This document shows positions 1 to 12,050 of a stretch of 64,000 bases of DNA, in pieces (within the stretch, counting starts at the first letter, position 1; the number at the start of each line of letters is the position of its first letter). This DNA is from Citrus sinensis (lineage: Eukaryota > Streptophyta > Magnoliopsida > Sapindales > Rutaceae), in NCBI RefSeq assembly GCF_022201045.2, contig NC_068564.1, forward strand, positions 24,953,001 to 25,017,000, written 5' to 3'. Both the position numbers and the translations under genes were made by a program. The notes under the pieces were generated by a model, which was given only the letters and a program-made list of their open reading frames with translations, made no database searches and had not been told where the DNA came from.

Positions 1-326
1 GACCCTTGTGAAATAAAATATAAATTGTATCATTATTTATTATTTTTCAAAAACTAGGGATTTAAATGTTATTAGATATTACCTGATTGAATCATTAATT
101 AGTAATAATTAAACAATATAAAAGCATTAAAAATAGTGCCATCTTCTAGATTATTAATTAGTTTCCCAACGACCGTGATGATGATGAGCGTGACAACAAC
201 ATATCATCATTAACCACTTTTTTTTTTTAATTTTGTAATTTGGAAAGCTAAAACGACACCGTCCAGGTCCGCCTAATTGAATAACTAATCCGTGATTTAT
301 CTTTTCAATCACTGCTCTTTCTCAAC

Positions 327-334
327 TATAAATA
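327..334 (+). promoter_or_regulatory. TATA box of the FQR1-like gene
   Basis: TATAAATA lies 103 bases before the FQR1 start codon. Initiation would then fall near 355-365, giving a 5' leader of about 75 bases that ends in purine-rich sequence. Upstream (1-326) is ordinary AT-rich promoter DNA with a short CAT/GAT-rich patch near 175-215. TSS position is inferred. Confidence 0.6.
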
Positions 335-436
335 CGACTTCTTAGGCTCTCCATTTTCCAATCCATTTTTTCAAACTTTTTTTTCATATATAGAGAGAAA
401 AGTAACAGAGACTCGTCGAAGAAGACTCCTTAAGAG

Positions 437-3400
437 ATGGCAACCAAAGTGTATATTGTGTATGTAATTTCTCTCTCTATTTGTTATTTTTTCTTGCAAA
501 TTAATATTTTTTATTGTTTTATATTTACTTAATTTGCGTTTTGAGAGTTTGATTATGTCGTAATTGTGGATCTGTTTGTGTTTAGGTTAATTAACAGAGT
601 TCATTTACGTAATAATATTGTATGTTTATCGTAATTTCTGTAATTTTGATCATCTTGTGTAGACACTTGGCGGTTTGATTGTGTTTTTACGATTAAAAAT
701 CTATTTGATCAGAAATGCAGTTACCGTGACTCGTTCCTCAGCTTTTGATAATCGTTTTGGTTGAGTGTTTTTGTTGTGTTTCCTATGCCTTCTGTTTGTG
801 TGCGTGCCTGTGTATTTGGTGTCGCGTTGGGAGTGTCTTTTTGATATTGTAAATTGCTCCTGCTGAAAGTAACACTTGAGCTGAGAAAGCGTGAAATAAT
901 AAGATATTTGTAATGATATTAAAATGTTTGGAGTCTGTGAAATTCAATTTTAGAATTACATGTTTCATGCAATTATTTTCGAATTAGTGTAGTGGTGAGT
1001 ATATGTTGAATATTCATAGCTAAAGGATGTTATGCTATATTATGTTGTTTTGGTAACCTGGAATTGGAGATGTTAGCTCCTAATGATAAATAAATTTTGT
1101 TTCAAAGAAAGGAAGTTAACTGTCAAATTTTCATCCAATTTTCATTTCCTAATGCTGTTTTCAGAGTATGGAAGTAGTATAGACATATGCATACTTTTCA
1201 GCAGTCTAAGCTCCTTATCGCATGTCATGTAGCTAATTGCAGGGACAACTTCTGTTTGGAAGTAGATTTATGGTATTGCTAGGATAAGGTATCTTTAGAG
1301 TCAAAAGACTGACCATTTAGAATGTTATGGGCCAATACAATTCATGCTTCAGTCACCCATTCCACTCTGTTTATAGACAGCATTGTTTGATTGTAATTCA
1401 TAAGTGAGTGTAGTTGATTTCTCATTTTTTCATTTTCTCTTTCGGCTTGTATTGTGGTATGTTTATTGACTCCGTGCTGTCACCAGCTTATTGACATGTG
1501 TTTGAACTCCAAAGCTTTGAAATATTTGCGGATCTATAGACCTGCATATGGTGAAAAGATCAACTAAACTGTCTTATGTGGACGGTAGAGTTATGCTTTG
1601 GATATAATGCACAATGAGAGAAGGTCTCATAAAGCAGTGGGTAGGTACCCACGTTTAAGCCATAGGATAAGTAGCTGTAGGTAGGGGTGGCCATTAGAAG
1701 TGATTTTTTCATGGCATTGGATGGTATTCAAACAGACACGATAACTTGGCTTAATATCTAGTTTAGTTTTCCATCTTGATTTCTTCAAGCAACGTCAATG
1801 TTTGCTATGAATTTTACTGACAGTTTTTGGCATCATCGATGGCTCATGCCAGCAGTTATCCTCTGTGTCTTCTGATTATTGGTTCCTCCAAGGTGCCTTG
1901 TTCCCATTTTTGATCTGCAGCAAATTAATGCAAGGACCTGATTCAGTACCTTACCATTTCTTATTCAAGCATTGTGGGTGGCTGAGGGATCTTGTTCCAT
2001 TCTGTCCTGGCCAGATAATGATGGATGTGGTTTTACGGACCGACTCTGTTAACTTGGGAGTATGCTCTGTTTTCTATATGGTTGCCACATTGGTTCAGAC
2101 TTATTCCATATGGCCTCATTTTTATATGATGTGTCAGTACTTGGTAATTGACCATAGTGGTTTAATGTTTCATCATAACCAGTTGCAGCAGTTAGGGTAA
2201 CTTAGGACTTGGGACTTAGACCAGGTGTTCCTACTGCTTATTTTATATTTAGCTGAAAACTTTGGCCATAATACATTATTAATAACAGTGACAGTTAATT
2301 TAATGATTTACAGATATTTTGTTTTCTCTCTACTCCTTTGTACGATATTTGATCTGTTAAGATGTTGTTGTTCTATCATCTAAAATCTAGAATTATGTAT
2401 CTATTGTACAATGTTCTTACTGTTTTGCAAGCATAATGTGACTCTTTTTGATCAAAGTTTATTGGCATTGCAGGTACTATTCCATGTATGGACATGTAGA
2501 GAAACTGGCAGAAGAGATAAAGAAAGGAGCTTCATCTGTTGAGGGTGTTGAAGCCAAATTATGGCAGGTAATGATGTTTGCCATGTTACCTATGTGTCAC
2601 ATTCTGTTGTCAATAATAATATACTAAGTCTGCTATTTTGTTGTTTGTCTGGTATATGTTGCCTTTTTACTGAGAAAGGTTTTGAGGTAATATATTGTTT
2701 AGTTGGTTGGCCATAACTCATGGTTCCTCCATGCTTATTATCCATTGTTGTGGTGTACATTGCCAAAGTATCTCTGCTGCAAAATTGTCATTTTCTGCAG
2801 CTAAGCTTCAATGAGACTGCAAAGTTTACTTTGTTTGTCCCAGTGTCCTTTCTTAACATCCCAACTGAACCAGTCATCAAAGTTATTGCCTTCTTACTGA
2901 CTAAGGTTTTGAGGTAGTATATTGTTTAGTTGGTTGGCCATAACTCATGATTCCTCCATGCTTATTATCTATTGTTGTGGTGTAAACGGCCAAAGTATCT
3001 CTGCTGCAAAGTTGTCATTTTCTGCAGCTAAGCTTCAAAGAGATTGCAAAGTTTACTTTGTTTGTCCCAATGTCCTTTCTTAACATCCCAACTGAACCAG
3101 TAATCCTTGTTTCTGAATTCTCATACTGTTTATCTCTTGTTTTAGAACCCAGATGTGTTTTTTTTTTTTTTTGTGGTTTTTAATTCCTGCGCTATTTCCT
3201 CAATAGCATGTAGTTGGTAATGATCCCCAACTGACTCTAGTGTCCATATGGTACAGGTCCCTGAGACACTACCTGAGGAGGTACTTGGTAAGATGAGTGC
3301 ACCACCAAAGAGTGATGTACCTATTATTACCCCCAACGAACTTGCTGAGGCTGATGGGTTTGTTTTTGGCTTCCCAACAAGATTTGGAATGATGGCTGCT

Positions 3401-3842
3401 CAATTTAAAGCATTTTTAGATGCTACTGGTGGTCTATGGAGGACACAACAGCTCGCTGGCAAACCTGCTGGGATGTTCTACAGCACTGGGTCACAAGGTG
3501 GTGGACAAGAGACTACAGCGTAAGTTCCGATAACATGGTAGACTGAATTGACATTATGGAAATTCCTTGATGAAACCGAACAAGGACTAATAGTTTAAGA
3601 ATTTTCACAGGTTGACGGCAATTACTCAGCTTGTTCACCATGGGATGATATTTGTTCCTATTGGATACACATTTGGTGCTGGCATGTTTGAGATGGAGAA
3701 AGTGAAAGGTGGAAGTCCCTACGGTGCAGGAACTTTTGCTGGAGATGGCTCGAGACAGCCAACTGAGCTTGAGTTGGAGCAAGCTTTCCACCAGGGAAAA
3801 CACATTGCGGGCATTGCAAAGAAGCTGAAGGGAAGTGCTTAA
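437..3842 (+). CDS. FQR1: FQR1-like flavin-dependent NAD(P)H:quinone oxidoreductase (WrbA family), 4 exons
   Basis: Exons 437-459, 2474-2567, 3257-3519 and 3611-3842 join in frame into 203 residues, the usual length of plant FQR1 proteins. Splice sites are canonical (GTATGT donor in intron 1, GTAAGT in intron 3, CAG acceptors). The protein starts [20 protein letters not shown], the flavodoxin-fold FMN phosphate-binding segment, and later carries [30 protein letters not shown] and the C-terminal [18 protein letters not shown] typical of WrbA. The family makes two-electron transfers from NAD(P)H to quinones, which avoids semiquinone radicals. In Arabidopsis FQR1 is a primary auxin-response gene. 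No signal peptide is seen, so a cytosolic or membrane-peripheral location is expected. Intron 1 is about 2 kb and intron 2 contains a tandem duplication. I found no break or missing key residue. Convergent with the bHLH gene downstream. Confidence 0.95.
2666..3102 (+). repeat. Two-copy tandem duplication in FQR1 intron 2
   Basis: A roughly 227-bp block (2666-2892) is followed directly by a second, slightly shorter copy (2893-3102). Both copies share GGTTTTGAGGTA, TTGGTTGGCCATAACTCATG, CTCTGCTGCAAA and CCCAACTGAACCAG in the same order, with scattered substitutions. The copy 1 end (about 2875-2892) has no counterpart in copy 2. Both copies are wholly intronic and carry extra TTTCTGCAG acceptor-like sites. 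Confidence 0.85.
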
Positions 3843-3935
3843 ATATTTCAATTTACAATACAACCATTAGGTGGACTTATTCCATTCTTTTCGTCTCTAG
3901 AATTCCCGGTTTCCTATATCTTCTGGTTTGCAAAC

Positions 3936-3941
3936 AATAAA
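3936..3941 (+). terminator. Poly(A) signal of the FQR1-like gene
   Basis: AATAAA about 95 bases after the stop codon, followed by T-rich sequence. This is a plausible near-upstream element for 3' end formation; the cleavage site itself is not determined. Confidence 0.5.
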
Positions 3942-3959
3942 TTCTTGCTTTGTTATCAG

Positions 3960-6900
3960 TATAAGCTTTGTGCGTGTGTCATATAGTGGCTTTTCTTCAT
4001 GATAAAAAGTTGCTTGGTTGATTATTTGTACTTCTTCTATACATTAAATTGGGAAATATTATTGTCTTCGTCCTTTTTGTCCCTCGTTTCCTACTTGTCG
4101 GTGAATACTTTTGACCAAAGCATGTATAGGAGACGAATAAGATTTGGTCGGTTACAAAATTTCATGATGTAATTCCAGCTTGCTTGGATCAAGCTTGTTC
4201 ACACTAAATTGCATGACTGGAAATGAAGCCAACTGGATTTTGCAGATCAAACCTAATATCAACTGAACACTGATTATTCTTCAAACACGAATTGACGTGC
4301 ACCTAACTTTAGGTATGTGAACTGTGGAGTCGTGCCTAGTTTTAGATGTCCACATGAAAAATTTACCCGGACGAAGCCGAAAGACAAAACAAAAAATAAT
4401 AAATTTTAATTTCATCGAGACATCCACGTCTGAACTGTACATCCCCATGTGAGTAACCCTTATTGTTCAACTTATGTCTTCTTAAACACATCATTATGGG
4501 CATGTGTTTCTGTGTCCAATTTCTCCACCGTGAACTTCTACTTTGCCCCAGATTATGCTGGAAACAGGGTAAGGATTGAAAAGTAAATGAGAGTAAAAAG
4601 AAGCATTGGAATTTTGATTCACTTATCCGTAAAAGATAATTATGCTTTAGCACAAGGTGACAGAGAATGATTAATTAGAGATCTTTGGAAATAAGATTTC
4701 CCCGGAATCAGCCGCAAAGTTCCTTGATTAGGCTGAAAGCTGAAAACATAATAAACACAAATGATGGCCCAACAAGTGGCAGTGAACTTTTAAGAAGAAC
4801 CTCAAAAGAAACAAAACTTCAACCACAAATTTCATGATATCAGAATATTTTTCTCTTGCCCATATGCCAACAATGTGTGCAAGATCCAACTAGAAAGCTT
4901 CAAATGTAGCAGAATTCAATACCGGGGCTGGTAGCAAAATTCTAAGATGCTGTTGTTGTGTATCAAACCAAAAAAAAAAAAACGTGTGTATAAAAATACT
5001 CGAACAATCAAGCTTATGTGGCAAAGGAAACAAATGCAAACAGGCTTCCCATTGCCTTTTTCTTCATTATCTTACGTTTTTCAATTTAACCCATGATACT
5101 TTCGAATGAGTATTAAACTTTTTTCTACTTCTCATCTCCTACATATGCAACTTGAATAGGTGAATATGCATATAATTTGTACTTTGTACATGCATGTGTC
5201 AAGCACTAGTGAAGCACATGCCTTTCACTACTGGTAACGCATTTCTCACTCCATTAGTTCTCTACAATCATGCTGTTGGGCAGGCCAACAATTTTGCTTT
5301 CCACTCTAAATTTTTCTATGCCCATTTTACCATTAACCCCTTTGGCAAAAGTGCTTTCCCACAATAGCATTGTGGCTCTAGCTACTTGGAAGCACTTTAG
5401 TAAGAAAGCAGAAGCGAAGTGTATAGAGATTGTACAGTAAAGCTAAAGATATCTTCAATTCTCACACGAAATACTATATGTGTGTGTGTGTGTGTGCCTG
5501 TTTGTATCTCAGTAAAGAAATTTAAAGCTCAATTTTCATAAAGCTGGTGCTGATCCCGGGGCTGGGTTGAAGGAATATGTTACATTATTTTATACTCTTT
5601 AGCCAATAGGTGCAAAAGTCGTAAGAGGGAAAAGAAAGTGTGAGAAATTAAGAGATGCCAATCAAGTAGATTTCAGAAGAAAGATTTGTTGCTTTTTTTA
5701 AATTCTTCTTCTTTCTTTTGCTGGGGTTCATGATTAGTCTGTTGTATATTATATATATTAGGCTTTTATTATTTTTTCTGAAAAACCTTTTCTCCTCAAA
5801 GAGAGAGAGGTGCCACAGCTTTTAACTTTTTGGGAATATTCTTGAACTAGTCTTCACACTTACTCAAATATTTACTACTTTTTCAGATTAGTTATGACAA
5901 AAGAATCATCAATTTTTTTTTTTCACATTATATCTCACATGTTGCTATAAATAATTAATAAACCAATAAAAGTCTATGTAAGCTTTTCAACCTTGAAGCT
6001 ATTATTACTATTTTCTCAAATTTGTGTTTTTATGTATGATTTTTTTTTTTTACGATCAAGAGAACATATAAAAGTAGTAAAGATAACTCAAACCAATGAG
6101 ATACTAACTTATAATTTGCACTCTATTTGATATTATGATGTTATAGTTTTTATTAAGCTATCACGTACTGCTGTGAAATAATAAAATGAAAGTTCTAGTT
6201 GTCAAGAAAAAATTGATGGGTAATATTACCATTTATTTGGTAGCATAGTTGCCAAAAGCTGAAACAAAGTCAGCCTAATAAAAGATGATGATTTCATATA
6301 CTTTTGATTTGCGGATGACTATGAGTTACGTTTGTAAGTTTCTAGCACACTATCATAATTTTGAAAGGATCAAAACAAACTATCATTTTTTTGAAAGGAT
6401 CAAAACAAAATATATTTCGAATTATTAGATGAAAGATAAAATGTATGTAATCATATTATTGTGGTTGTATTGACTCAACATCAAGAATGACATCATTGCT
6501 TATCACTAATCATGGATCATATGATACAAATGCTTTTAGAATTGTGAATTCAAATACACACATTTAGAACCCTAAAGTTCGTTGTACAGGAGATGCAATG
6601 AGACAACATAAGTGTCAACGGTTATCAAATGCCCATTCTTTTGAAGATAAAACTACACATGGATAATAATTATAACATGTTTCGATTTAAATTAACAAGA
6701 AAGAAAGAGATGATTAATTTGCTTCTCTTTGTCTTCCAATGGAAGCTGCTCTATGTGACCATTGGATCAAAAGCACAAAACTCAAAAGCAATGTCTGATA
6801 ACATCTGCACATACATTTCTCCAATTCTAACGATATTATAAAGCTTTTTTAAAAAATAAATAGATTAATAAAAACATGAAAGAAGGAGCTGTGGGTCACT

Positions 6901-7550
6901 CTCTGACTTCCACTAACATATTCCAAACACATAAACAAATCAAAAGTGAGATTTCCAATCAAATGACATCCCCACACTCACTCCTATCTGGAATTCAATT
7001 ATTCCCTTCAATTTTTATTTTTTTTCCTTTACTTTCTTTTTTCCCTTAACAAAAGCTTACCAAGCTAAAGCTAGTGCCAGCTCTCAATTCACCTTTATCA
7101 TCTCTATTAATGAACTAATATATAACCTCAGCTATGCTAACAACAGATGTTCTTCTAAACAAATCCTATACTTGAGCACCCTATTCTCATCCCCTAAAAC
7201 AACCTTAAAATTTCATAATTCTTCAATTATTACAACAATTAATATATGCTGCATAAATGGTCCCAGTCTAGGGCAAACTTACATCATTTTGCTTGTAGCT
7301 GGCCCAACAATTTTTTTCTTTTGTTTCTCCTTTTACAATTTCTACAATTCATTTTTCAAAATTTCCATCCCCGGACTAGACAGTTTTGTGGGCAGCTTCT
7401 GTTTCCTATTCTTTCACCATTCATCAATCTTTATCAATTCACCCCCCACAACTTGTCTAGGGTTAATTGATAAGATACATAAATGTAGCAGAGAATCAGT
7501 TCCTTGCATATTGCATGCCCCATGTTAGCTGCTTTCACTTTCTTTTTCAT
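3960..7550. other. Convergent intergenic region with no supported gene
   Basis: Lies between the 3' ends of FQR1 (+) and the bHLH gene (-). It holds a TG microsatellite near 5479-5496, a nested hairpin at 5348-5398, and a short direct repeat (TTTTTGAAAGGATCAAAAC-like) near 6360-6412. The part next to 7550 (about 7050-7550) is probably the 3' UTR or flank of the bHLH gene on the minus strand. The + strand open frame there begins with TTG and resembles no protein I know. Confidence 0.5.
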
Positions 7551-9619
7551 CTATCTGAATGTTCCTCCAAATGTAGGAGTCCAAAAATCCACAGTGGTCT
7601 CATGAGTGACTGGAAATGTGCTTGATACCGGCACTAGACATAGTCCCCGGCTTCTAAGATCTTGTTTTGGCCCTTCACTGTCCTTAACCTTCTCAGAATT
7701 CTGCATATATTAAGAAAAAAAAAATTATGTGTGTGTGTGTTTTATCTACTACTATGTGACCAAAAACATATAATGTATGCGCTATGCAATAATTATATAT
7801 ATACATATACAATTTATGTTACCGGTTGGTGTGGTATGGGAGCTCCTCCACTTTTCATGTATGGGGTACTTAAGACCTGATATTATATTTAAAGAAAAAG
7901 AAAAATAGTTGAAAGTTGAGGCCACCGCATAAATTTTATGTGATGATTTTTTGTTATTGATAATTATTGCGACAATAACAAGGTCTTTCTGTGGATACTT
8001 ACAGCTACTTGGTCATGGAGGAATTTGATGTATTCAATTGCTTCAGATAGCACTGAGGCTGTATCAGTCTGACAAATGTATACCAATACATACATTAAAA
8101 CCAAGTCACAAAGAAAAATCCATAAAAGAGCAAGAATATTTCATGATCAATATTTCAAAATAAAAATTGATGAGTAAACTTGTTATTAATTAATTACCTT
8201 TCCAAAAGGTGAAACCAATTGTTGGAGTGCAGTGATTCTGTCCCCCATCTTCTCTTTCCTCACCTGTATGAACAAATTCAAAGATACAATAAGCCCTATC
8301 CCATCTTATTAACAAAATAATTTTTCAACTTATTAATAAATATTAATTATACCTTAAAAGCTGGCAAAGGCGACGCCGGTTGATCATTTTTAGCCCTCTT
8401 GGATGCGGGTTCACCTCCACTACTTTTCTTCACTGCTATGCTGCTGCTGTTATCTCGAACCTCAGATACATGGTGCTGAAAACAAAAACGATGAAATTAA
8501 TAAAATCGAAACCCTAATCTTGAATTAATCTAAAAGGAAAGAAAAAAAAAAATAGAAACAGACAATGATGATGCGTATTAATCAATAACATTACCTTTGG
8601 TTTTTCATCAAAAGTTTGAGTAGCATACGGTGTTTGTAAAGAAGGGAAAAAGTTCGGTGACCGAACATCATTCAATGATGTGGGAGCAGACGCATTCCAA
8701 AACGGTGCGTTGTTAGAGAAGTGAAGCTGCTGCTGCTGCTGCTGCTGTTGTTGCTGTTTTGGCGGTGAAGTTCTCAAGAATTGAGGCACTTTATTATTGT
8801 TATTAGTAGCAGCAGCTGACCAAGAAGGTGATAGCTCACTTGTGTTCATCCCATAGCTGCTACTTGCTGCTGCTGCAGCTCCGTACTGATAATTCTGATT
8901 ATTGTCGGACCCTAATATTCCACCACCTTGAAAAATTGGGACGTTGCCGTACAAATTAACCGGAGATGATGAATCCATTTGAAAACTCGAAGGCAAGCCC
9001 TGGCACGTTACCGTGCTGTCACTGGAGCTCCCGCCGTGATGAGGACTAAACTGTATTTGTTGTTGATGATCTAGAGAAAACCCTCGGTACCCACTTGTTG
9101 AATTCATATTCTCTTGCAGCATAGATCGAAAGCTCCCCTCAGATTTATCACCTCGGGTACTAATTAACAACAAAAAAAGATAATTAATTGAAATTTGTTA
9201 TATACATATAGTGGAGTGTGTGTATACACACACACACACACACACACACATATAGATACTTACACTAGCAAGGCTTGGTTCCAGTCAAGGGAAGAAGGAG
9301 ATGAGAGGCCTAAACCCATCATTTGCAAATCAGAATCAACAGCAGGGGGTTGTTGGAGCTTATGGGAATCTTGAAAAACAACTGAACTACCCGAAACCGA
9401 AGCCGAAGAATCTATAGAGGATCTTGTTGTGGCTGCAGTATTAGGTTTGATGTCAATCATTTGATGATGGTGATGATGATGATGATGAGTTGTGACTGGC
9501 CATCCAAAGCTACTGGTATTACTATTGAGACCAGAAGTTGCTGAAGATGAAGAGCCGCTATCGAACCTGTTTCTTGATGATTCCCACCAGTTTGTGCTCG
9601 TGTTAAATTCATCTGCCAT
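7551..9619 (-). CDS. bHLH112: bHLH112-like transcription factor, 7 exons
   Basis: Minus-strand exons 9264-9619, 8595-9159, 8353-8475, 8198-8263, 8003-8068, 7823-7876 and 7551-7700 join in frame to 459 residues. Landmarks are MADEF at the N-terminus, LQMMGLGLSSPSSLDWNQAL near residue 110, FRSMLQENM, then FKVRKEKMGDRITALQQLVS and TDTASVLSEAIEYIKFLHDQ (about 347-391), VLSTPYMK, and a C-terminus GLCLVPVSSTFPV ... DFWTPTFGG. This matches Arabidopsis bHLH112 and relatives. The basic part lacks the usual H-E-R E-box contacts, as is normal for this atypical subfamily; the Arabidopsis protein acts in stress responses and also binds GC-rich sites. Low-complexity runs are eight His (45-52), ten Gln (254-263) and an Ala run (about 213-217). 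An in-frame ATG six codons upstream (9637) is less likely because MADEF/MAEEF is the conserved family start. CA/TG microsatellites sit in intron 1 and just upstream. Confidence 0.93.
9217..9250. repeat. CA/TG microsatellite in bHLH intron 1
   Basis: GTGTGTATA is followed by a long CA run, so the two strands form a dyad just inside the first intron of the bHLH gene, about 13 bases from the donor site (9263-9262). Potential length polymorphism close to a splice donor. Confidence 0.9.
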
Positions 9620-9753
9620 GGCTAATAAATATAACAATAGCTCTTGCTTGCTTCTTGATCTTCTTCTCTCTTTGGTTTCAATTTATTTTTTTGGGAGGTT
9701 TCTGAAGGTCACATAAAATGATCGGCTCGCTGCATATTTGTCATATATATATA

Positions 9754-9781
9754 TGTGCGTGTGTGTGTGTGTGTGTGTGTG
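9754..9781. repeat. TG microsatellite upstream of the bHLH gene
   Basis: An alternating GT run preceded by an AT run (ATATATATATG), about 140 bases upstream of the bHLH start codon, so probably in the 5' leader or core promoter of the minus-strand gene. Confidence 0.9.
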
Positions 9782-10227
9782 AGCTTGAAGAAGAACTGTT
9801 TTTCAGGGTTACTGTGCAAAGTGAAACGAGTATCTGGATTAATGTTTGACATTTCAGGGGGTTGATTAGACAAGAGAAAATTTAGGTCTTTTTCATTTTG
9901 AATTTCTTTTCTTTTTTCCTTTTCTTATTAATTTCTTATTTTAGATGCTCTTAATTATCCCTTTTTTTTTCAATTAGTTTATTTCTTTCAAATATAATAT
10001 AATATGAACGAGAGAAAGTAATATGGTCGAATTGGCACAACTTTTGCCTAGTAAGGTAATGCCAAAAATTGGCCACCAAGGCACATGGAGCCCATTTTGG
10101 CCAATCATAGGCCAGAATTTCCCATAAGCTTGTAAGAAACAATATTTTGTTTCATCATTCAAATTTTGATTAAATTTTGAATAATATTTTTACTTTTCAC
10201 AAATTAATTATAATGAGACTCAAGCAA

Positions 10228-10300
10228 ATTATTACTTAGTCTAGTAGTTACACTTTCTCACTCATTCTTGAACTAGGGTTCAAGTACTTGTATATGCATT
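10228..10300 (+). mobile_element. Possible tRNA-derived SINE head (fragment)
   Basis: TTACTTAGTCTAGTAGTTAC is a loose box A and GGGTTCAAGTACTT about 40 bases later a loose box B, the spacing seen in plant SINE heads. No clear poly(A) end or target duplication was found, so this may be an old truncated copy or chance. Confidence 0.3.
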
Positions 10301-11239
10301 AAAAGGTTGATTTTTTTTTTAAATATTTAAACGAGTTGTAAGTAGTTCTAACCTAAATTTTTAAGAATCTCTTTCTTTCAAATATTTAAAGTAGATCCAA
10401 CTCATTCGAACTCTTTCTTTCAAAGAGTTAGAAGTAAATCTAATAAATCTTATCTGGGCTAGATTTTCATAGTACTAATTTCAGTAGATTCTTATTGTAG
10501 TTGAAAAATATAATTCATCATATATTTATCTCTTTTTTTCATATATAATTAATAATAACAGAGGGAATTTCTAAAAGACAAGTGTTAGACAAACAACACT
10601 AATGATTATTAATTTCCTACTACATATATATTCCAAAACTGTTAACTGAATTTAAAGACCCACAAATCATATACTAATTACTGCTTCAAGGAAATTTCAT
10701 GCAAGGCAAGCTATAGCTCAAATACAAGAACCTTTTATAGATTTTGCTTAAACGTCAAGAGCAATTAATTGACCTACTATAAATAAAATTACCTCGAATT
10801 CAAAACTCACTTTAAAAATTTGAAAAGGAAAAACATATTCATTCCTGATTCTGAATTATTCCAACATCTATCCACTATCATTTTTATTAAATCTACAATA
10901 AGGTGGTCGACAAGAAATTGAGCATGATAAGAAGTGTAAAAATTTTGTTGTTAAAGATCGCATAAATTGTGGTTTAAATTAGAGCAATATCCGTGCCCGG
11001 TAAGGCTACAATTTATTATTAACCATATGAAAAAAGAATTGTTGGTGGATGACTCGATTTTTATTCAATCTAGGTGGTGAAATTCAACATTTTCTAATTA
11101 AGGCAGTTTATATTTTTCACAACATTTCTTAATAAAGTCAAAAAGGATTTGTTATGCATAATGTAAGTTTGATTAAATCTGTAATTCAGGATAAGGTACG
11201 TCCATATTGAACTTATTTGATGCGGTTTCCTATGTGATT

Positions 11240-11303
11240 GAATACAAAGCATCTTTAATCCATCTAATCATGAATACAAAGCATCTTTAATCGATCTAAT
11301 CAT
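11240..11303 (+). repeat. 32-bp tandem direct repeat, two copies
   Basis: Two back-to-back 32-base units (11240-11271 and 11272-11303) beginning GAATACAAAGCATCTTTAAT differ at a single base (CC versus CG before ATCTAATCAT). Near identity points to a recent local duplication. Confidence 0.95.
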
Positions 11304-11779
11304 CTTATGCAGACTTGTGTTTCTCTCTTTAATACATAGAGATAAATTATTTTCAAAGCTCGAGTTGAGATGAATAAGAATTAAAATAAAAAAAAGATAC
11401 ACAAAACAATTGAAGTTATAACTCCCAATAGTAAAAAAATTAGATTATGATTTTTTTTGGTAGAAAAAAGATAAACCTTAACTTTGAAATAAATTATAAC
11501 AAACACGTTGCAAAATATTTATAATTTAAAACTCATGTTTCACCTATTTTTAGTAGAAAATTGTTAGGAGTTTACATGCATGTATCATCATAAGTGTATA
11601 CCACCCATTAGCCAAAAAAGGCAAATGCAAATAAAAATTATCAGTTGAGTATCCAAAAATAAGAAAATTTAATTAAGGTAACAATTTTTTAAGGAAAAAA
11701 ATGGAAAAGAAGAAAGATTAAATTAAAATTAAGAATTGACCACAAAAATAAAATAATAATAATAATAAATAAATAAATA

Positions 11780-12050
11780 AAGGTGGGGAAATGGAAATTG
11801 ACTAGGTTAGTTGAGTTGAGGTCGAGGCGGCAGAGACTGGATGACGTCATGCTTAGAAGGGTAAGACTTTTGGATCAAAGTCAACGGGTGGGGTCCACGC
11901 GGCGTGCACGCTCGCGTGCGACGACACATGGGTCCCGCAAGCCCTACACTTGCCTCAGAGTCAGAGCCCTGAAAGCGAAGGCGACCCCCTCTCTTTTTGC
12001 TTGCCGCCTTATCGTTCGTTCTTCTTCTTCTTCGTGCTTTCTTTTATGAT
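11780..12050. promoter_or_regulatory. GC-rich ACGT-containing island upstream of bHLH
   Basis: A locally GC-rich block inside AT-rich DNA, about 2.2 kb upstream of the bHLH start. It holds the palindrome TGACGTCA (11842-11849), the palindrome GCGTGCACGC (11902-11911), CGCG cores, and then a CTT-rich stretch resembling a 5' leader. An 88-codon frame here has no recognisable domain. Best read as a distal regulatory element or the promoter of an unrecognised transcript. Confidence 0.4.

Noticed and set aside
1865..2200. 111-codon plus-strand frame in FQR1 intron 1
   Set aside because: Begins without ATG, lies inside an intron flanked by good splice sites, and resembles no protein family.
7172..7528. 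118-codon plus-strand frame antisense to the bHLH 3' flank
   Set aside because: Starts with TTG, Phe/Ser-rich low-complexity translation, explained as the complement of the bHLH 3' UTR.
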